From: Shinisaurus crocodilurus
Taxonomy: Eukaryota; Chordata; Lepidosauria; Squamata; Shinisauridae
Assembly: GCA_021292165.1 (NCBI GenBank)
Contig: CM037876.1
Span: 115,077,379-115,141,378, forward strand
Direction: 5' to 3'
DNA length: 64,000 nucleotides
Shown here piece after piece: positions 58,922 through 64,000 of this stretch. How positions within the stretch are numbered: the first letter of the stretch is position 1; every line of letters starts with the position of its first letter. Under the pieces are notes generated by a model that made no database searches, was not told the DNA's origin, and saw nothing but the letters and a program-made list of their open reading frames with translations. Both the position numbers and the translations under genes were made by a program.

Positions 58922-59640
58922 ATCAGCATTTTTATTAATGACTTGGATGAGGAGGTGCAGGGAATGCTTATCAAATTTGCAGATGACACAAAGTTGGGTG
59001 GAACAGCTAATACTCTGGAAGACAGAAACAAAATTCAAAGAGATCTCGATAGGCTGGAGCGCTGGGCCAAAAACAACAGAATGAAATTTACGATAAATGC
59101 CAAGTGCTGCACCTAGGGAAAGGAAACCAAATGCACAGTTACAGAATGGGGGACACTTGGCTCAACAATACTACAAGTGAGAAGGATCTTGGAATGGTTA
59201 GATCACAAACTGAATATGAGCCAGCAATGCGATGTGGCTGCAAAGAAGGCAAATGCTATTTGGGGCTGCATTAATAGAAGTATAGCTTCCAAGTCGCGTG
59301 AAGTGATAATTCCCCTTTACTCAGCACTGGTTAGGCTTCATCTTGAGTACTGCGTCCAGTTCTGGGCACCACACTTTAAGAAGGATGTAGACAAACTGGA
59401 GAGGGTTCAGAGGAGGGCAACGAGGATGATAAAGGGACTGGAAATAAGGCCCTATGAGGAAAGACTGAAAGAACTGGCATGTTTTTTAGCCTTCAGAAGA
59501 GGAGACTGAGGAGAGATATGATAGCACTCTTCCAGTACTTGAAGGGTTGTCACACAGAGGAGGGCCAGGATCTCTTCTCGATCATCCCAGTTTGCAGGAC
59601 ACAGAATAATGGGCTCAAGTTACAGGAACCCAGATTCTTC
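58922..59640 (+). pseudogene. CR1 ORF2 C-terminal fragment
   Basis: Begins inside the reverse transcriptase with FINDLDEEVQ, then FADDTKLGGTA (intact catalytic motif), DLGMVRSQTEYEPAM-like frameshifted text, INRSIASKSREVIIPLYSAL, EYCVQFWAPHFKKDVDKLER and KGCHTEEGQDLFSIIPV. Closely related to the minus-strand CR1 at 35433. Frameshifts near 59085 and 59190 break it. It lacks the normal CR1 3' terminus and ends in an inverted copy of its own sequence (59641-59668). Confidence 0.85.
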
Positions 59641-59668
59641 CCGCGATTTGGAAGCTATACTTCTATTA
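59641..59668 (-). repeat. Inverted CR1 piece at the 3' junction
   Basis: CGCGATTTGGAAGCTATACT followed by TCTATTAA is the inverse of the CR1 segment around 59273-59302 (AATAGAAGTATAGCTTCCAA). It marks a rearranged end. Confidence 0.8.
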
Positions 59669-60133
59669 AGCTATACTTCTTGTTGCTTATAGCTGGGACA
59701 GAATGTGCATGAGATGTTCATCCAGATTCACATCCCATCCCATTGAAAGTAATGCAATATGGATGGACAGCATCCACATTCAAAGATGCATCTGGATGCA
59801 AATGACAGTTATCTACATGACTTTGTAAAGGGTACAAATTTGCCCCCAAGGTAGGAGCCGAAATGTTTGCAAACAGTTCACCCTCTCCCTTTTTTGGTTT
59901 AGCACTAATTTTTAGGTAATGGCATTAGAACATATGACATGACCGTTTTTGCTGCAGGTTGCGAGAGTGAACCAAATCCTGGTCATTGCAGGCAAGGCAA
60001 CACTGTGGTGGTAAAAACCAAAGGCGGAAATGCCTTTACATGCTTCCTAAGGGGAAAATGCAGCACAAAACTATTCCTGTGTTTTAAAGCTAGCTTCCAA
60101 AACATTCTGTTTGTGTTTTAGTCTGAGGGCACA

Positions 60134-60250
60134 ATTCTATGCATGTTTAGACAAAAAAACATCCTACAGCTCCCAGCATGCCCCAGCCAGCATGGCTGAC
60201 AGAGGATACTGGGAGCTGTAGGACTATTTTCTGTCTAAATATGCATAAAC
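60134..60250. mobile_element. Fold-back MITE (GCATGTTTAGACA family)
   Basis: TATGCATGTTTAGACAAAAA ... CCTACAGCTCCCAGCATG ... CTGGGAGCTGTAGGACT ... TTTCTGTCTAAATATGCATA. Inverted arms of about 45 bp. Adjoins transposon copy D. Confidence 0.75.
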
Positions 60251-60255
60251 TAAAT

Positions 60256-61170
60256 CATACCCTCCAACATTTCACAGATGAAAATAGGGACACACATATA
60301 TATTTGTAAGAGGTATGGTTAAGCAACATGAAGGTGTGATCAAGAGGGTGTGGCCAGGCAATATGAGGGTGTGGCCAAGGGTATGGCCAGGCAACCAAAG
60401 GGCATGGTCAAGTACAAAAGTTATTAGAGGAAACACACAAAATCTTATAAGTATTACATTATTATATTATATATTATTTTGTAATATTTTATAAGTGGCT
60501 TTTGTAATTCTTTTTAACCTTACTGAAACCCTTAATTGTTGATATCTGGTGTTTTTCGGGGGGGGGGCAGTGCTTGCAGGGCAATCTCTTTCTTTTTGTT
60601 TTGAAATGGTCAGGATTGGCACAAATTCAACAGGTGAAGCTTACCCACTCACCCCACACCCCCAACATGGAGCTTCAGAGAGAAGGGGAAGTTTCTTGCA
60701 TTTTCTTCTGACACTGTAAACTCACCTGTCAGAGGCAAAGAGTCAGCTCTGTTAGGAAATAAAATTTTTGGCAATATAAAGATAGGAATCATGTGATAAA
60801 TTCCCTCATTCACCTCTCCCTCGGCCCAGGCTTTCACCCAGCTAATCCCTTTCCCACAGCAACGTGCAGCAGAGGCAGCAGGTAGAGCATGTGTATGTGC
60901 ACACACACACACACACATCCTTGCCTGGCCCTCCCAGCTGAGCAGCATCTGTTCCCTCCCTGCTTACTTCTGCTGTTTGAGCCTAAGCAGAGCTATCTTA
61001 AAGGGGCCATGGGCAAAATTGCAGCTAAGCTAAAACTGTAAGCTTAGCTGCAATTTTGCCCATGACCCCTTTAAGTAGCTTGCAGTTGTGGGAGGCAGGG
61101 GAATTCGGGACTCTGCATGACAAAGTGAGAAGTGACGATCCCGGCATTTTTGGGGCAATAGGAGACCATG
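60256..61170 (-). mobile_element. CATACYCTCC-terminus DNA transposon, copy D
   Basis: Starts CATACCCTCCAACATTTC, ends GGGGCAATAGGAGACCATG, with identical 6-bp flanks CTAAAT (60250-60255 and 61171-61176). Its middle differs from A-C between about 60620 and 60990, so it may be a subfamily. It carries a 35-bp-arm hairpin at 60997-61074. Confidence 0.82.
60997..61074. repeat. Near-perfect 35-bp-arm inverted repeat
   Basis: The left arm starts CTTAAAGGGGCCATGGGC and the right arm ends with its inverse; one mismatch in 35 pairs and an 8-base loop (61032-61039). In copies A and B only one arm is present (e.g. near 34000-34030), so the second arm arose by local inverted duplication. Confidence 0.9.
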
Positions 61171-61625
61171 CTAAATGGGGGGAAATGAAAACACAGAACA
61201 GAAAAATTGTAATATCTAGATGTGTAAAAAAGTGTTCAGGGTGAAAGACAGGTATAGATTACTGATTTTAAAATTTCCTACCTTCAAGGAACCTTTTGCA
61301 CATGAAATACCCACATGTTGCTGAGGATTCTGGAGCACATTCTATGGTGCTCACTCAGTTGATGCAGGGTACAAACCAGGGGTGCTATGTAGAGATTGGG
61401 AGGGAGACAGAGTGTATACCAGGCTATATCTCTGCAGTATATTCTTGCAGTGTATACTTATGATTATGTATATACTGCAAGATTATATGGGTGTATACAA
61501 AAGCACTCATATGTTTGGCTAACACTGATTCGATATACTGAATGACTATTGTTATAAACAATTATACAGGTCATGTGCAACTATGCATTTCTAAAGAAAA
61601 GGCTACCATCTCTTATAATGAAGTA

Positions 61626-61867
61626 CAGGCAGTCTCCAGGTTACGAACGAGTTCCGTTCTTAAGAATGTATTTAAGTTGAATTTGTAAGTCAAATTGCAT
61701 AGAATGCATAGTGTTCTATACATTAAAATCGGCATTTATGCAAATTACGTAGTATACTACGCTATGTACTCTACGTAAACAACGTAGCGCTGGGGAACCC
61801 AGAAGTCTGTTCTTAAGTATGGGTTGTCTGTAAGTCAGACGTTCTTAACTCGGGGACTGTCTGTCTG
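61626..61867. mobile_element. Tigger/pogo-like MITE
   Basis: Ends CAGGCAGTCTCCAGGTTACG and (inverted) CAGACAGTCCCCGAGTTAAG, with TA on both sides (61624-61625 and, after a CTGT expansion, 61868-61869). CAG ends and TA duplication fit the pogo/Tc1-mariner group. About 242 bp, no ORF. Confidence 0.7.
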
Positions 61868-62019
61868 TATACAAAATTAATCAGCACAAACACTCTGAGG
61901 AAATACATCATTTTTTAAACTGAAGTCTCTTTGCTTCAATGCCACTGCTACCCTCTACTCTTCATTAGCTTTGGGTGTACTGACCACTTCATTAGCTAGC
62001 ACCACAAGGCATAATATTA

Positions 62020-62360
62020 TCAGTGTTGCAAGGCTTTATGGGCATAAAGCTGCCCATGTGTATTCCATGATTCTGTGCAAGTGCAGAATTTGCTTCTAGC
62101 TACAGAATTCAGAATCCAGAGAAATTCAGCTTTCTTTTGTTCTTTCTCTTTCTTTCGTATTATTTTACTTAAGAGCCTTAACAACAGCCAAAGTGGAGAG
62201 ATATTGATAATGCATTTGAAAAATATACTACAATACAACCTAATATGCCCCCAAAATACATTCCAGTATGTAATAAAATAAGACCACTTATCTGCCACAA
62301 CATTTCTGTATCTTCCAGTATCTTGTCCATACAATTTTTGCAGGAATTCATACCTCACAA
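62020..62360 (-). pseudogene. Possible L1 ORF2 C-terminal piece
   Basis: A minus-strand frame of 112 codons with WNVFWGHIRLYCSIFFK followed by PLWLLLRLLSK is compatible with the poorly conserved L1 C-terminus and is colinear with the L1 pieces at 62800-63420 across the L3 fragment. The match is weak. Confidence 0.35.
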
Positions 62361-62501
62361 TATTTGGAAAATTTGCATCTGTTCTGTCACTTTAAATACA
62401 TTCAAGAAAAGATTTAATACAATAAATCTACATGACGTATGATCTGTGATATGGTACATAATACTAACACAAATATGCCTGTTCAGACTGATATCCCCAC
62501 C

Positions 62502-62742
62502 ACATGGAGGAGAAGACTATCAATGGCTACTAGTCCTGATTGGCTATATGCTACCTCCAGTATCACAGGCAGTATGCCTATGTATACCAGTTGCCAGGGA
62601 ACATGGGCGGGAAAGTGCTGTTTCACTCATATCCTGCTTGTGGGATCCCATGGACATCTGGTTGGTTGGCCACTGTTTGAACAGAATGCTGGACTAGATG
62701 GACCTGTGGTCTGATCCAACATGGCTTTTCTTATGTTCACAT
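62502..62742 (+). mobile_element. L3/CR1-type LINE 3' fragment
   Basis: CTATCAATGGCTACTAGTCC, TACCAGTTGCCAGGGAACAT, GGACTAGATGGACCTG and ACATGGCTTTTCTTATGTTC are the well-known L3-type 3' end, related to 30416-30840. It lies between L1 fragments. Confidence 0.8.
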
Positions 62743-62799
62743 CTGTAATATGTCTGCTCTTTCTGCCTTATGTTTTTACTAATGAAATATCAACCTGGT

Positions 62800-63420
62800 T
62801 TCCTCTGTCATTTTTTGTAATCCATGGCAGATCATCTAGAGGGGCATTAATTTATTGCTGTTCTAATCTGTAAACTATTTCATCTGTTTTCTTAGTTAAC
62901 CACATTGACATCCAGGTTAGCTGGGCTGCTTCATAATATGGAATCAACTTTGGCATTGCTAGCCCTCCCATGATAAAGTTGTTTGCATTGTATCTTCCTC
63001 TACATGAAGTCTCTTATCTTCCCAAATAAATATATGAACAAGTTATTGGCATCCTTTCAATTCCATGTAACCTATGGGGAGTGTGATCCTATTGCCCCTG
63101 CCCTCGATGCATGGTGTGAGGTGCAGCGGTGGTGGTGGCCATTTTTGGCTATCTAGATGAAGCTCTTCATCTTCAGAGGGGAAGGAAAGGAGGGCAGGGC
63201 ACCGTTTCATCAGCCTTTAATATAGTTGGGAATAGTATTATTTAATTGCAAGAATAGCAGTCATAATTTTATGATCAGAATTTAGCAGAAAGATTGGTCT
63301 ATATGATTCCACACTGGATGGATCTGTTCTGCCCCAATTGGGCACTATGTTATTTTTTGTTGCCCCCGTAGGCCTTGCATGTATAATTGCTCTAGTTTAT
63401 TCTCTATGTATCTGTTAGCA
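62800..63420 (-). pseudogene. L1-type LINE ORF2 fragments
   Basis: Minus-strand reading of 63215-63415 gives SYRPISLLNSDHKI then MTAILAIKLNTIIPNYI, the L1 reverse-transcriptase motif RPISL.N.D.KI. Further on (62820-62990) it reads YYEAAQLTWMSMWL, matching the L1 region around 'YY.AAQL'. A gap of about 160 bases (63060-63215) between the two has no recognisable L1 text. The order is right for one L1 in antisense to WNT7B. Stops and frameshifts throughout. Confidence 0.7.
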
Positions 63421-63769
63421 ACTGATCAGGCCTCGATGCCACACAAGGATTAGTTGTCCCTAGGAGGATTTCCTATCCAGTATGTACCTGCTCTTCCTCA
63501 GTCTGGAAGATGCCTCCCGCAGGCTCCATTCTCTGCTGCTGATGCTCTGGGTTGCAACCTGAAGGCCTGGCCTTGCATTGTTTTTTCACGGCATCAATCC
63601 ACTTCATTTCATCTCATCTCATCCATCCAGCTCATCTGTTCATCAACCTGAAATATTAAGTACTAGCTTTTTTTACCTGGCGTTGCACGGGTCATCATTT
63701 TCCTATAGGCACTATTTGTTCGAAATTCCTTAAGGTAGCTGACCGCTGTTTTGAATCGCTCCATAGGAA

Positions 63770-64000
63770 AGGTCCCCTGGGACTACATAATGGAATCCCA
63801 ACTCCCCCGGGACTACCAGCTCCCCCAGGACTGCACAATGAAATCCCAGTTCCCCCGGGACTACCTGCTCCCCCGGGACTACACAATGAAATCCCTGCTC
63901 CCCCCCCCCGGGACTACACAATGAAATCCCTGCTTCCTTCCCTGGACTACACAATGAAATACCTGCTCCCCCGGGACTACACAGTGAAATCCCTGTGTGT
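63770..64000. repeat. Minisatellite, runs off the window
   Basis: About eight units built on CCCCGGGACTACACAATGAA followed by ATCCCTGCTCC. Unit length is about 30-32 bp with some 18-bp half units (e.g. GGGACTACCAGCTCCCCC). The reverse frame gives a Ser-Pro-Gly-Gly pattern that is an artefact of the repeat. Confidence 0.9.

Noticed and set aside
63695..63954. Collagen-like Gly-rich frame on the minus strand
   Set aside because: It is the translation of the right-edge minisatellite, and the spacing is not Gly-X-Y throughout.
22104..64000. Search for WNT7B exon 2 (ALSSVVALGANIICNKIPGL) and later exons
   Set aside because: No match seen by eye in the intron; the text is repeat-dominated. A translated search would settle it.
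63770..64000. CRISPR-like array
   Set aside because: The units are contiguous and diverged without unique spacers; it is a eukaryotic minisatellite.

Overview
The window is vertebrate nuclear DNA, most probably from a squamate reptile (lizard or snake). The evidence is a full-length Sauria-type tRNA-derived SINE with A and B boxes, CR1/L3, L2 and L1 LINE remnants, many short fold-back hAT elements and abundant (CA)n and (CAT)n microsatellites. There is no bacterial, plasmid or phage gene organisation; long open frames are mostly chance frames in GC-rich or repeat DNA.

The only host gene I can recognise is WNT7B on the + strand, represented by two alternative first coding exons about 14.4 kb apart. 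Exon 1a (7532-7602) encodes MHRNFRKWIFYVFLCFGV... and is preceded directly by an in-frame stop. Exon 1b (22021-22103) encodes MILFSSRSVLLSVYYPQI.... Both end in a strong donor at phase 2, so either can splice to the same exon 2. I did not find exon 2 (the ALSSVVALGANIICNKIPGL region) or later exons, so they should lie beyond 64 kb. The window is therefore upstream flank (about 1-7 kb), the two promoters, and a long intron (about 22-64 kb).

Layout: 1-7 kb, flank with fold-back DNA transposons. 7.1-9.4 kb, exon 1a and a strong CpG island. 9.4-21 kb, intron with MIR-like SINEs, one Sauria SINE, an L2 fragment and relatively repeat-poor GC-rich stretches at 14-17 kb that look like candidate regulatory DNA. 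21.2-23.7 kb, exon 1b inside a large CpG island. 24-64 kb, intron dominated by nested repeats: CR1 and L3 LINEs (29.5-30.8, 31.6-32.0, 35.4-37.5, 58.9-59.7 kb), four copies of a roughly 1-kb DNA transposon (33.9, 39.6, 50.8, 60.3 kb), an L2 ORF fragment (51.4-52.3 kb), possible LTRs (46.6-47.4, 58.6-58.8 kb), an L1 fragment split by an L3 piece (62-63.4 kb) and a minisatellite at the right edge.

The most notable structures besides the alternative first exons are: a DNA-transposon family with CATACYCTCC termini and clean 6-bp target duplications in three copies; two GC-rich hAT-like elements (34.4 and 35.7 kb) each flanked by an exact 8-bp duplication and carrying a long internal hairpin; a 35-bp-arm near-perfect hairpin at 61.0 kb; a fold-back family with 8-bp duplications at three sites; and a 211-bp fold-back element with an exact 9-bp duplication at 586-796.
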